A stretch of DNA of 64,000 bases from positions 193,372,187 through 193,436,186 of the forward strand of contig NC_135713.1 in NCBI RefSeq assembly GCF_964656455.1, in the 5' to 3' direction. Source of the stretch: Halichoerus grypus. Taxonomy: Eukaryota; Chordata; Mammalia; Carnivora; Phocidae. The position numbers were made by a program, and so were the translations under genes. Position 1 is the stretch's first letter. Each line of letters begins with the position of its first letter. Below the pieces are notes generated by a model that saw nothing but the letters and a program-made list of their open reading frames with translations, did no database searches and was not told where the DNA came from. Below are positions 25,701 through 40,700 of this stretch, piece after piece.

Positions 25701-28700
25701 AATCATACGTGAGATCACTGCAGCACTTTTTTTTTTTTTTTTTGACTTAGGTAATTCTGGTCTGGACTTCCAGACCTTCTACTTTATTTGGGGAGCTAAA
25801 CTGAAAAATTATGCTAATTTCATAGGATTGTTATAGGAATTAAATATAAATATTTATTACTGTGTTTGGCACCTAAAACAGTCTCAAGAAATGTGAAGCA
25901 GAAACCTGAGAATTATCCTTGACAACTCTGTTTTCTCTGTTCTCCTCATGCAATCATTAGGAATTGCTATTATTTTAAACTCCTAGATGTCTCTTTCTAG
26001 CTATCTTTCTATTTTCCAATATTACTACCTTAGTCCAAGTTACCATAATCTTTCCTTAGGACTATCAATGTTCATCCTAACAAGTCCACCCATATCTGGT
26101 CTTTCCCCCTTTACACTGTAGCCAGAATAATCTTTTCAAAACACGTATCTCATCATGTTACCTCCTGCATAAAATCTAAAAATACTTCTTGGGATGAAAA
26201 ACCCTTTAATGTTGCATACAAGGCCTTGCAATATCTGGCCTTTACTATAGGTCTCCAGCTTTATCACAGACCACATTCTGCTTTGCTCACTGTGCCTTCA
26301 CAGAGTTTCGGTTGTATACCCTGCCTCCTCCTACCATAGCCTTTGCATATGTTCTTTTCTTTCCCTGGAACATTCTGCTCCTCCTAGTTAATTCCTACTT
26401 ACACTTTAGATTTAAACTCAACTCTATAGGGATGTTTCCATGACTTCTCTAACTTGGTCAAATTCTCATACACTTTCACAGCACTAACCACAGTTGCAAT
26501 TTTTATTTCTTATTGTTTTATTAAGCTCTGTATCTCAAATAAGACTAAGCAGCAGGAAAGCAGATATCATGTCTCCTTTTGCTCAATATTGTATCCTCAG
26601 TACCTACTAGTACAGTGCTTATGGTACATATTAACTGCTCAACAAATATATGTTGAATGAGTTAATAAGTCTCACCCTTTACTACATTTCCTCCAACCAG
26701 GGAGAACAAGATTTCTTCACTTTGTCATTTTAATAAGCTGGTTGTGACTTAAGGTAAAATTCCTCATAGGGAAGGTCCTTGTCCTTTGACTAGGAAAATC
26801 ATTTTAATAGGTTTGTTTGATTATGGGAGCTAAAGCCTATTGGGAGACACCTAGTTTGAGCAAAAAGATAACATAAAGTACTCTATATAAGAAAATAACA
26901 GGAATGGGGCGCCTGGGTGGCTCAGGTGTTAAGCGTCTGCCTTCGGCTCAGATCATGATCCCAGAGTCCTGGGATCGAGCCCCGCATCGGGCTCCCTGCT
27001 CGGCGGGAAGCCTGCTTCTCCCTCTCCCACTCCCCCTGCTTGTGTTCCCTCTCTTGCTGTCTTTCTCTGTCAAATAAATAAATAAAGTCTTAAAAAAGAC
27101 TTAAAAAGTCTTAAAAAAGAAAATAACAGGAACTTAGAATACCACAGTGGCTAATTGGCAGCTGGAGGAAGAAGACTGAGGGAAGCTAAGAGTGGATTGG
27201 GGGTCCTGCAATCAGTAGAGAGTAGCTATAGAACTCTAGGACAATAGTACGTAGTTGCTTGTTGTACTATAAAGAACTCCCATACTCCCATTAATTGCGA
27301 GTTATCTAGTAGAAGTTGGTTATATACAATAGCCTTGTGTTAGTAGTGTTGGTGGGTGGATTTCAAGGAGAAAAGTCTATAGGTTCTGTGTTAGGTAGGC
27401 TTGGGGTGGAGAGAATATAGCACCTATAGAATGTGATAATGTGAGTGAGATCAAGAGTCCAGGGGAACAGAGAAAACAAAAATCAATCACAAGAGTATAA
27501 AACACTCAGGAATCCTCAAATTTTGGAGGAAGTATTGATTTATGTTCATATAGTGTATGGTCTGGGGTCTGAACTATTTTTGTTAAATATTAAAGGAAAG
27601 GACAACCCCAGAATGCCAAAAGTCTTAGGTTACCCAGGTAGGAGATGTGGATTCTTCTATAACAGAATTTTGAAGTAAGGAGTGAAATAACTAGCAGAAG
27701 GCATAGCACCCTGTTATAGGTACTATTTTATCATCTTGTTTTTGTATTTGGTTTGGTTTTTTTGAGTAATAATGATATGTGGAGAATATGTTCATCTTTA
27801 TGATTGTTCATAATGAAGAGGAAAGAATTACGCCATTGGAATTTGCAAGGAAGTTCAACAAGCATTTGCTTCATTAAGATATGGCAAAAGAAATACGGAA
27901 AATAACTTGATGACAGTTCTGGGAGTGTCAGGTAGTTTGGTTTCTGAAATAGGATATTGGTGCATTAGTTTTTTCTCTCGTGATTAGTAATCTGATAATT
28001 GAACTGGGTGAAAAGTAGTGACTAGCATCATTTTTGATAGAGGAGGTTTTTGATATTGCAGAGCTATTGTGAAGATTATGGAAATGTAGTATTAATAGTC
28101 ACTTAACACCTTCAAAGTAATGTTGCCCTGAATATGACCTTGATGATTAGGATAATTTTTTTCCACACTAGATGTTTATATTTTCCAGGTTGAATTTCCT
28201 CCAGAAGTACATATATAGGAGTGGGAGGTTGTTTTGAACTTCCCTTATGAAATAAATGGTGCCTATAACTATACTGATTGCCTCAGTCTCAACCAGGAAT
28301 TATTCATTAAGGTTTTGATAAGCCAGATAGAGGCCAAAATAGTAATTTCAGATTCTGTAATGCTTATTTGGCCACTAGGGACTATTTAAATAGATTTTAA
28401 TAATATTTGTTTGGGAGATTTGTGATAGGTATCTATTTTTGTATAGAAGCAAGGAATAAATTTTGAGCAAGAGCCAGTGAATCTATAAATAGTTGGCTAC
28501 TGCATTCTCATTGGTTGATACTGGACCTCTTTCCAGAGAAGGGAGGTTTTTCTTTTTTTTTAAGATTTCATTTATTCATTTGACAGAGAGAGACACAACG
28601 AGAGAGGGAACACAAGCACGGGGAGTGGGAGAGGGAGAAGCAGGCTTCCCGCGGAGCAGGGAGCCCGATGCGGGGCTCGATCCCAGGATCCTGGGATCAT

Positions 28701-31700
28701 GACCTGAGCCGAAGGCAGCCGCCCAACGACTGAGCCACCCAGGTGCCCCGAGAAGGGAGTTTTTTAAGTGGAGAGCAGATATAAACAATATGGCCTTCTC
28801 CATTGGATTAATTTACGTATGGTCGAATACGTTGCACTGATCGAATTCAAGAGTTTGAGGGCTGAAGCCTTGAATTATTTTAGGACTTAAGCTATGATCT
28901 AAGAACTTAGGACATGGACTCAATCTACAGTAAGTGCCAGGAATTCCCTGGGGAGTGTAAGGGGGGTGTTAGAACCATAATCAAGAAGTGAATGAGATTA
29001 AATACCAAGGAAATAAAAAAACAGAATGTAAGAAGCAGATCCTAATCAGAAGATAACTTAGCATCAATTGGTCTAACACTTCTTTGATTGGGTCAAATAT
29101 TTACCTTGCTTTGCAGTAATTTAAAAGCCTGCACCTGACATAGCTTACCAATTTTCAAGAATCAGAATGAATCAAACCTACCCAACACCAAAACTATATT
29201 GTGTATAATTCTTTGACTCAGAAGGCACATTAAAAGCTTGCATCTTTTTTTCAGGGTCTTCGCTTATGCATATAATTGAGCAGTTGATCTCTTATGCATA
29301 GACTAAAGAATAAACCTAGTATTTTTATAGGTAGATAGGTCAACTCTTGGTCTTTTTCACCTTGGATGTCAAGCAAACTCAAACATTTGGAGGCAAGAAC
29401 TACTGGGAAAAGCATTTTCTACCTCTGTGCACAATTGGAATGACATTATTTAAGGTCACTGCCTCTGAACCCATCCTCTGTCATGCACTGCCCAAGAAGG
29501 AAAATGGTCTTAGAAAGAGGCAAGGGCAAGAATGGTAGGAAGTTATAATTATGAGAGTTCTGGGCACCTATAAGGTCCTAAGTAAATGGTTTTCTGCTAT
29601 CCACAGTGTAGACATTGCGTTATTCTTTACAGCCTTCAGTATATTTTATTCATTCAAAAATAATTTTTAAGTGCTGGGAAGTAGATACTTTGCTAGGCAT
29701 TGGGGAAACAAATGACATTCTCTGCTCTTGAAGAGCTCATGATCTGGTGAGGAAGATAAGAGTTAAAACTTGAAATTCTACCTATGGTAAACTCTCAAAA
29801 AACTGCTTATTAAAATATTATCTTGATTACCTAGCTTTGGGGCTTAAAATGTGACTAATTTCTTTTGATAGGAAACTCTTTTATTAAGGAGAAAAGAAAA
29901 TAATGGTCTTAGTCTTATGTTTAGTGTGTACTGAGTTATTAATTCACAATTCCAGGTATTATTCAAGACCTATAATAGCTGGCCCTCCACTCCTCCTTCC
30001 ACACATCTCTGTGTTGTTTTCATATTAGAATAGGATGAAAGTAATATTTGTGTTCAAAAAAGAAATACAGTATTTGAACTTATTCTTTCTATTATAGGTA
30101 ACCACAGGGTGGATATTAGAGATATTATATTTACTTTGGATGAACTACAGCATCAGTATGAGGATTTTTGTAAGTGAGCTCTTGTTGCTATAACAAGCTT
30201 TGTTTATAAATAAATTGTCCTTAAACCCTAATTTATAGGTTTCATCATATGAGTTTTAAAAGCCTTCTCTGAAACCATTGCTCTAACTCTTAAATTAGGG
30301 AGATAAAAGTTTAATTCCCTAAATATACTAATTAAAATTAGTTATATAACTATCTCATAATTTTCTACTTTTATCTTTCCCTTAATATTTTACAACACAA
30401 AGTAAACTTTAAAACAAATTAGTAACACTGAAGAAAGATATTTAATTTGCAAATTGTGGGTCATTCTGACATCCTGACATTGACAGTTAAACATTTTTAG
30501 TATATTCTTCACTATCATTCATGATTTAGTTCAGTTTTTCTTCATTAAATATATTTTTTTAACTCTTCCAATCACATCATGTCATTCCTTATTCTTTCTC
30601 TAATTTGTTCAAATATCCTTTGATCAAGATTATCTATGTATATAATTTTAAGAATTATATAGTCGTAATAAGCTTACTGCAAATAAAGCAGCCTCTCGCC
30701 TGATCCTTTCCTCAGCATCTCCAGAGGTAAACATTTTAGATGTTTTAGATGATTACTTGACATTTGTCTTCATGACTATAAATAACATGTTTGTATTGTT
30801 ACTTGTTGATTTTTAAAATTTGGGGTAGACGTAGTAAACTTCCTAATATGAAAAATAAGGATTTAGCTCTGTTTCATCTTTCTTGTCTCCACCACATCTA
30901 CTTACTCTTTCCCATACCTATTCACACTCCCAATATAGTTACATGGTAATTTGATTAAGTTTTAATTCAGTATTTATGCTAATATGTTTATGTAAACACT
31001 ATTCATAGCTGAACTATATAGTATCTTGTAGCTACTTTCTTTTTCTCTGCAAATTTTTCCCTCTTTGAATTAATAATTGTCTTATTTATTTATTTGCTTG
31101 GTTTAAATATTTTATTTATTTATTTATTTATTTATTTATTTTGAGAGGGGGATGAGGGGGAGGAGCAATGGGAGGGGGAGAGAGAGAGAGAGAGAGAATC
31201 CTAAGCAGTCTCCATACCCAGCATGGAACCCAACGTGGGGCTCGATCTCATGACCCTGAGATCATGACCTGAGCCGAAATCAAGAGTCCAACAAACGCTT
31301 AACTGACTGAGTCACCTGGGTGCCCCTATTTGCTTGATTTTTGAATAAGTATATTTATTGCTGATTGAACCCTGAATTCTGCCAACTGTCTAAATATCCT
31401 CTCCATAAGTCTACCTGCACCAGGTATTCTATTAGTTTTGTCTTCTTGAGGAAATCTTCCTTAGAGTATTCTGATGTTCTTCAGAATGGATTTGTTTCCC
31501 TGTACATCTTGTGTGCAGCTGTTATCCTGGGATCTTTCTTCATTAACATTCTGGAGACTTTTCACTTCTCTCCTCCTGTATCAGATTCTGTCTTCACATC
31601 TGATTGATAGTTTGGGTATAGAATTCTAGATTGTAAATAATTTTCTGGATTTTCTAGTTTTCAATATTGCTGTTGATGTCCAAAAATTTCTGACTCCTGA

Positions 31701-34700
31701 CTCTTTGTATGAAACCGATTTTTGTTTTTGCAAGCTTATAGGATATTTTCGTTGTGTATAGTGCTGTGAAATTTCATGGTGGTGTACCTTGAAATAAGTT
31801 TCTTTGCTGTGATTGTGTTGGATACAGTGTCCTCTGATTCTGGAAAATTAAAACAATTTGTTAACGATTTTCTTTCCTCTGTTTTTCTGTGAAACTCTTA
31901 TTATTTGGATATTTGATATTCTGGATTGATTCCTTTTTTTTTAGGATTTTATTTATTTATTTGACAGAGAGAGAGACAGCGAGAGAGGGAACACAAACAG
32001 AGGGAGCGGGAGAGGGAGAAGCAGGCTTCCCGCGGAGCAGGGAGCCCGATGTGGGGCTCGATCCCAGGACCCTGGGATCATGACCTGAGCCGAAGGCAGA
32101 TGCTTAATGACTGAGCCACCCAGGCGCCCCTCCTTTTTTAAAAAAACAAAAACAAAAACCCTTTTCTCTTGTCTCTTTGTTATGCTTTCTGAGAGATTTC
32201 CTTAAATTTATCTTCCAATGCTTCTATTTAGTTTTTCACTTGTAGTTTTTAAATTTCCAAAAATTGCTCTGTTCTCAGATTTGAGAATGGTAAGCTAAAA
32301 AGCTGTTTCGAAGCTCTGAGATTGAGAGTGGAACTAGCTGACTATGAGCTGTGGGATAGTGGTTCTTAACCAGAGGTGATTTAGGGATTTTTTTTTCCCT
32401 CCTTCCTCCCTCCCCCAGGAACATGTGGCAGCATTTGGAGACATTTGTGGTCATCACAATCTGTGTTACTGGCTTCAGGTGATGAGAGGCCAGGGGTGCT
32501 TCTAAATATCCTACAATACACAGGACAGCCCCCCTCAATAAAGAATTATCCATCTCCAAATGCTAGTACTGCTGAGTTTGAGAAACCCTGCTAGAGGGTG
32601 ATCTGGCTGGGTTCTTTGCATAGAAAACCCTTGATACCACTATCTTTAGGATATTTTTCCTTTTGACGGTCAGAGTGTTCAAAGAAGTTTCTTATATCCT
32701 TCCTGGAGGAATAGCTTTGCTTACTAAACTTCTAGGTGTTAAATGAGACAAAAGACTGGAGTTCCCATTATTCAATGTAACCCCCCTGCTATTTTTCCAT
32801 ATAATACTCCTACCCTCTATTGTGTTTAGTATTCCATAATTCCAGAGATCCTGTGTTTAACCCTCTCTGATAAATTGTCAGTCTCCTGCTAGAGTGGGAG
32901 AAAAATGAACCATCTGGCTGTATGAAGGGAATCTAGGTATCAAACCACTACTTAAATGGACTTTTATCCAATTCTTTATTTTTAGCTTCATTCTTACCCT
33001 CACTTTTAGAGGTATCTAAATGCTACTAACTTATGAGCATTTGGAGGTTTTGTGTTATGAATTGGGTTGCTTCTTGGCTTTCCACATTCTGCTTTATGGT
33101 TCAGCCTTTTCAGGTCTACTAAGTTCATCAACATTCCAGCTTCCAAAATTTAATTGCAGTTGTTTTTTTTACCTGTTCTTTTTATTATTATGGATTTATG
33201 ATGTTTTAAAATTCTTTTAGTTTTAATGGGGTTTTTGAAGGCTGTTCAATTTGCTGTCATTACCTGAAAGTTTCAAAGTTTATTTTGAATTCTAATTTTG
33301 TCTTTGGTTTAGAATTTTTTCATTAATTTTTTTTCTTACATAGATATTACTAATAATCACATACCCACTCTCATGCATGATTCTAATAATTTATGTTATT
33401 CATTTCTTCTGTATCTTTGCTAATTTTCTACCAGTTCTATTATGGAGAAAGGAATATTGTCTCCAAATATAATTGTGGATTAGTCTATTTCTCCTTTCAG
33501 TTTTGTCAGGTTTTGTTTCATGCATTTTGAAGCTCTGTTACTAGGTGAATTCACATTTAGGATAGTTATATCTTTTTATTAAGATTTATTAATTTATTTG
33601 AGAGAGAGAGAGAGAGAAAACACATGTGGGGGGGAGGGGCAGAAAGAGAGGGAGAGAGAAACTCAAGCAGACTCCACGCTGAGCATGGAGCCCCCTGCAG
33701 AGCTCAATCCCATGACCCCGAGATCACGATCTGAGCCGAAACCAAGAGTTGGATGCTTAACCAATTGTGCCACCCAGGCACCCCAGGAGAGTTTTCTCTT
33801 CTTTGTGAATTGACTCTTTTATCATTATGTAGTATGTATGTAATCACTGGTAATTTTCTTTTCTCTGAAGCTTACTTGTTCTGATTCTAATATAACTCCA
33901 GTTTTCTTTTGATTAGTGCTTACATGGTATATATTTTCTATCCTTTTACTTTTAACATTCCTATATCACATATTTGAAGTTTTTGTAAACCACATAGAGT
34001 TGGGTGATATTTTTGTATTTATTTTAATAATCTCTATTTTAGTTGGAGTGTTTAAATCATTTTTTCAATGTTATTTTTTTAATTTAAATTCAGTTAATTG
34101 ACATATAGCATATTAATAGTTTCAGAGGCACACTTCAATGATTCATCAGTCTTATGTAACACACAGTGCTCATTACATCATGTGCCCTCCTTAATGTTCA
34201 TCATCCAGTTACCCCATGCCCCTACTCCCCTCACCTCCAGCAACTTTCAGTTTGTTTCCTATGGTTAAGAGTCTCTTATGGCTTGTTTCCCTCTGATTTT
34301 GTCTTGTGTTATTTTTTCCTCCTTTCCCCAATGATCCTCTATTTTGTTTCTTAAATTCCACATTAGAGTGAGACCATATGATAATTATCTTTCTCTGATT
34401 TTTATTATCTTACTTCGCTCGGCACAATACCCTATATTTCCATCCATGTTATTGCAAATGGTAAGATCTCATTTCTTTTTGATGGCTGAGTAGTATTCCA
34501 TTGTATATATATACCACATCTTCTTTATCCATTCACCTGTCGATGGACATCTGGGCTCTTTCCATAGTTTGGCTATTGTGGACATTGCTGCTATAAACAT
34601 TGGGGTGCATGTGCCCCTTCGGATCACTACATTTGTATCTTTGGTATAAATACCTAGTACATCAATTGCTGGATTGTAGGGTAGTTCTATCTTCAACTTT

Positions 34701-37700
34701 TTGGGGAACCTTCATACTGTTCTCCAGAGTGGCTGCACCAGCTTGCATTCCCACCAACAGTGTAAGAGGGTTCCACTTTCTCTGCATCCTCGCCAACATC
34801 TGTTGTTTCCTGACTTGCTAATTTTAGCCATTCTGACTGGTTTGAGGTGGTATCTCATTGTGGTTTTGATTTGTATTTCCCTGATGCCGAGTGATGTTGA
34901 GCACTTTTTCATGTGTCTGTTGGCCATTTGGATGTCTTCTTTGCAGAAATGTCTGTTCATGTCTTCTGCCCATTTCTTGATTGAATTATTTGTTCTTTGG
35001 GTGTTGAGTTCGATAAGTTCTTTATAGATTTTGGATACTAGCCCTTTATCTGATAAGTCATTTGCAAATATCTTCTCCCATTCTGTCGGTTGTCTTTTGG
35101 TTTCGTCGACTCTTTCCTTTGCTATGCAAAAGCTTTTTATCTTGATGAAATCCCAATAGTTCATTTTTGCCTTTGCTTCCCTTGCCTTTTGAGAGGTGTC
35201 TAGCGAGAAGTTGCTGTTGCCAAGGTCGAAGAGGTTGCTGCCTGTGTTCTCCTCTCATGTTTAGGTCTTTCACCCATTTTGAGTCTGTTTTTGTGTATGA
35301 TGTAAGAAAATGGTCCAGTTTCATTCTTCTGCATGTGGCTGTCCAAATTTCCCAACACCATTTGTTGAAGAGACTGTCTTTTTTCCATTGGATATTTTTT
35401 CCTGCTTTGTCAAAGATTAGTTGACCATGGAGTTGAGGGTCCATTTCTGGGCTCTCTGTTCTGTTCCATTGATCTGTGTGTCTGTTTTTGTGCCAATACC
35501 ATACCGTCTTGATGATTACAGCTTTGTAATAGAGCTTGACTTCCAGAATTGTGATGCCCCCAGCTTTGGTTTTCTTTTTCAACATTCCTTTGGCTATTCG
35601 GGGTCTTTTCTGGTTCCATACAAATTTTATGATTCTTTGTTCCAGCTCTGTGAAAAAAGTTGGTGGTATTTTGATAGGGATTGCATTGCATGCATAGAAT
35701 GCTCTAGGTAGCATAGACATTTTAACAATATTTGTTCTTCCAATCCATGAGCATGGGATGTTTTTGCATTTCTTTGTGTCTTCCTCAATTTCTTTCATGA
35801 GTGTTCTATAGTTTTCTGAGTACAGATCCTTTGCCTCTTTGTTTAGGTTTATTCCTAGGTATCTTATGGTTTTGGGTGCAGTTGTAAATAGGATCCACTC
35901 CTTAATTTCTCTTTCTTCTGTCTCACTGTTAGTGTATAGAAATGCAACTGATTTCTGTGCATTGATTTTATATCCTGCCACTTTACTGAATTCCTGTATG
36001 AGTTCTAGCAATTTTGGGGTGGAGTCTTTGGGGTTTTCCACATAAAGTATCATGTCATCTTCGAAGAGTGAGAGTTTGACTTCTTCTTTGCTGATTCGGA
36101 TGCCTTTTATTTCTTTTTGTTGTCTGATTGCTGAGGCTAGGACTTCTAGTACTATGTTGAACAGCAGTGGTGAGAGTGGACATCCCTGCCGTGTTCCTGA
36201 CTTTAGGGAAAAGCTCTCAGTTTTTCCCCATTGAGAATGATATTCGCTGTGGCCTTTTCATATATGCTTTTATGATGTTGAGGTATATTCCCGCTATCCC
36301 TACACTGTGAAGAGTTTTAATCAAGAAAGGATGCTGTCCTTTGTCAAACACCTCTTCTGCATCTATTGGGAGGATCATATGATTCTTCTCCTTTCTTTTA
36401 TTAATGTAGTGTATCACATTGATTGATTTGGGGATGTTGAACCACCCTTGCAGCCCAGGAATAAATCCCACTTGGTCATGGTGAATAATCCTTTTAATGT
36501 ACTGTTGGATCCTATTGGTTAGTATTTTGGTGAGAATATTTGCATCCATGTTCATCAGGGATAAAGGTCTGTAATTCTCATTTTTGGTGGGATCTTTGTC
36601 TGGTTTTGGGACCAAGGTAATCCTGGCCTCATAGAAAGGGTTTGGAAGTTTTCCTTCAATTTCTGCTTTTTAAAAACAGCTTCACAAGAATAGGTATTAA
36701 TTCTTCTTTAAATGTTTGGTAGAATTCTCCTGGGGAGCCATCCGGTCTTGGGCTCTTGTTTGTTGGGAGATTTTTGATTACTGCCTCAATCTCCTTGCTG
36801 GTTATGGGTCTGTTCAGGTTTTCTATTTCTGCCTGTTTCAGTTTTGGTAGTTTATATGTCTCTAGGAATGCATCCATTTCTTCCAGATTGCCTAATTTGT
36901 TGCATATAGTTGCTCATAATATGTTCTTATATTTGCTTGTATTTCTTCGGTGTTGGTTGTGATTTCTCCTCTTTCGTTCATGATTTTATTTATTTGAGTC
37001 CTTTCTCTTTTCTTTTTGATAAGTCTGGCCAGGGGTTTATCAATCTTACTAATTCTTTCCTACTTTTGTTGATCTGTTCCACTGTTTTGTGTGTGTGTGT
37101 GTTTTCTGTTTCATTGATTTCTGTTCTAATCTTCATTACTTCTCTTCTCCTGCTGGGTTTAGGCTTTATCTGCTGTTCTTTCTCCAGCTCCTTTAGGTGT
37201 ATGGTTAGGTTGTGTATTTGAGACCTTTCTTGTTTCTTGAGAAAGGCTTGTATTGCTATATACTTCCCTCTTAGGACTGCCTTTGCTTCATCCCAAAGGT
37301 TTTGAACAGTTGTGTTCATTTTCATTTGTTTCCATGAATTTTTCAAATTCTTCTTTAATTTCCTGGTTGACCCATTCATTCTTTAGTAGGATGCTCTTTA
37401 GGCTCCATGTATTTGAGTTCTTTCTAAATTTCCTCTTGGGATTAGGTTCCAGTTTCAAAGCCTTGTGGTTTGATAATATGCAGGGAATAATCCCAGTCTT
37501 TTGGTACTGGTTGAGACCTGATTTGTGACCCAGTATGTGGTCTATTCTGGAGAATGTTCCATATGCACTCCAGAAGAATGTGTATTCTGTTGTTTTAGGA
37601 TGGAATGCTCTGAATATATCTGTGAAGTTTATCTGGTCCAGTATGTCATTCAAAGCCCTTGATTCCTTGTTGATCTTCTGCTTAGATGATCTGTCCATTG

Positions 37701-40700
37701 CAGTGAGTGGGGTGTTGAAGTCCCCTACTATTATTGTATTATTATCAATGTGTTTCTTTAATTTTGTTATTAATTGGTTTATATAATTGGCTGCTCCCAT
37801 ATTAGGGGCATAAATATTTACAATTGTTAGATCTTCTTGTTGGATAGACCCTTTAATTATGATATAGTATCCTTCCTCATTTTTTATTACAGTCTTTGGT
37901 TTAAAATCTAATTTGTCTGATATAATGATTGCCACCCCTTTGATGTCCGTTAGAATGACAAATGGTTTCCCACCCCCCACTTTCAATCCAGAGGTGTCTT
38001 TGGGTCTAAAATGAGGCTTTTGCAGACAGCATATGGATGGGTCTTGCTTTTTTATCCAATCTGATACCCTGCATCTTTTGATTGGGACATTTAGCCCATT
38101 CACATTCAGGGTAACTATTGAAAGATACGAATTTTGTGCCATTGTATTACCTATAAAGTCACTGTTTCTGTATATTGTCTCTATTTCTTTCTGATCTATG
38201 TTACTTTTGGGCTCTCTCTTTGCTTAAAGGATCCCCTTTAATATTTCTTGCAGGGCTGGTTTAATGATCACAAGTTCTTTTAGTTTCTGTTTGTCCTGGA
38301 AGCTTTTAATCTCTCCTTCTATTTTGAATGACAGCCTTGCTGTATAAGTTATTCTTGGCTGCATATTTTTCTCATTAGGACCCTGAATATATCATGCCAG
38401 TCCTTTCTGGTCTGCCAGGTCTCTGTGGATAGGTCTACTGCTAGCCTAATGTTTCTATCCTTGTTACAGACCTCTTGTCCTGAGCTGCTTTCAGGATTTT
38501 CTCTTTGACTCTGAGATTATGCAAGCTTCACTATTATATGTTGAGGTGTTGATCTATTTTTTATTGATTTTGAGGGGGGTTCTCTGTGCCTGTTTCCATC
38601 CCCAGATTAGGGAAGTTCTCTGCTATAATTTGCTCCAATATACCTTCTGCCCCCCTCTCTCTTTCCTCCTCTTCTGGGATCCCAATTATTCTAATATTGT
38701 TTCGTCTTATGGTATCACTTATCTCTCGAATTCTCCCCTCATGATCCAGTAGTTGTTTATCTCTTTTTTTCTCAGCTTTTTTATTCTCCATCATTTTGTC
38801 TTCTATATCACTAATTCTCTCTTCTGCCTCATTTATCCTAGCAGTTGGAGCCTCCAGTTTTTATTGCATCTCATTAACAGCCTTTTTGATTTCGACTTGG
38901 TTAAATTTTTGTTTTTTTATTTCTCCAGAAAGGGATTCTCTAGTGTCTTCTCTGCTTTTTTCAAGCCCAGCTAGTATCTTTATAATGGTTATTCTGAACT
39001 CTACTTCTGACATCTTACTTATATCCATACGGATTAGGTCCCTGGCAGTTGGTACTTTCTCTTGTTCTCTTTTTTGAGGTGAGTTTTTCTGTCTTGTCAT
39101 TCTGTCCAGAGAAGAATAAGTGAATGAGAGAAGAAAATGCTAAAATGACAACACCCCAGATAAATATACACTAAAGAAATCAGAAGATACCCGAAACCAA
39201 AAAAAAAAAAAAAATCAAAAAAAGAGAAAAAGAGAGAATATAATGAGACAGTTGAACAGAACAGAGCAGTACTCTGGATTCTGTGTGTATTCTGGTCTGT
39301 TCTTTAGAAGAAACTGTATCTCAAAATTGTAAAGAAAGAAAACCGTGTGTGTATACACACACACACAATATAAATTTATATATATTTATGTATATCTATA
39401 TATAAATATATATACAAAATATATGCAAAAATAAAATTAAATACATTGAAATGATAGACTATAACTGTAAAGATGAAAATTAAAAAAGACTTTAAAAAAG
39501 AGAGAATATAATCAGTCTGGTGAAGAGAGCAAAGCAGTACACTAGATTGTGTGAGTATTTTGGCCTGTTCGTTAGAAGAAACCGCATCCCAAAATTGTAA
39601 AGAAAGAAAAAAAATGTATAAATATAATTAAATACTATATATATATGTGTGTGTGTGTATATATATATAAAATTAAATACAATCAAAGGATAGAATATAA
39701 TTATAAAAATTAAAATTAAAAGTCCTTAAAAAAGAGTTAATAAGACCAGAAATTGGTTGAAAAGAGAAAAAAATTAAAATTGAAAGACTAAAGAATCATG
39801 AGAAAAAAACTGTAAGTTTTATATACTATTTTCCCCTAGCGCTGGAGTTTTGCAATTCTTTGTGATTGGTAAACTTAGTCTTAGCTGGATGTTCCTGGGG
39901 GAGGGGCCTGTTGCGCTGATTCTCAGGTATCTTTGCCTGGGCAGAACTGCACCACCCTTGCCGCGGGGCCAGGCTAAGTAAGCTGCTCCAGATTGCTCTA
40001 TGTGGCTTTTGTTCCCTGAAGGCTTTCTGTGTGGCTTTAGAGGATGAGAATGAAAATGGCGGCTTCCCAACCTCCAGCCCCGGAGCTGAGAGCTCCCACC
40101 CTCCCACTCCTCAGTGCACCCTCAGGGAAAAGCAGTCAATCACTCCTGTCTCCCTGGTCTCTGTCTGCACTCTGTGCTCACTCAGCCTGCAACCCAGCGT
40201 TTCTATCTCGGGCATGCAACCCTGCTTTGAGTCTCCAAACCCTGCAGACTCGTATGGCTCCTCCTGTGGGAGGTAGATGGGTCTTACCATGGTTCTACTG
40301 CTTGCTGGGCCCCTGCTCAGAGAGTGGTTGCCCGACTGTGCCGGAGTTCATGGTTTATGGCAATGCCGAGCTGAAAGCCCACTCCTGGGCTCACTGATTG
40401 CAGCTGGCTTCCCCGCTCCAATGCCTGGGAATTGTGCTGCACTCAGGCACCCCTATTCTTTCTATGACCCCAAGGATTCTGAGACCACACTGTCTCACCT
40501 AGGATTCTGCCCTGCTTTGCTGCCTTAGCACCTTTCAGGCAGGGATGCCCCTCACTGGAGCAGACTTCTAAATGTTCTGATTTTGCGCTCTACTGCTATA
40601 TCACTTTCTGATAGCTGGCCTCTGGAGGCTCCCTCCCTCTGTGGTTTATCTTCCGATATATTGCCTCGGATTCACTTCTCTGCACCTCCTACTTTGCAGA

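Larger units (their letters stand above)
24367..30097 (+). other. Intron F-G of EFCAB13
   Basis: 5.7-kb intron. It holds L2 copies of both orientations (24880-25240, 26030-26665, 29640-29765), a MIR-like piece at 25790-25890 and three Can-SINEs. The stretches 27120-28535, 28750-29640 and 29770-30090 look like plain old intronic sequence. Confidence 0.7.

Noticed and set aside
39826..40528. Overlapping frames in the GC-rich block and a possible CpG-island promoter of a host gene
   Set aside because: This block is the 5' UTR of the full-length L1; the frames on both strands are chance effects of GC-rich sequence.
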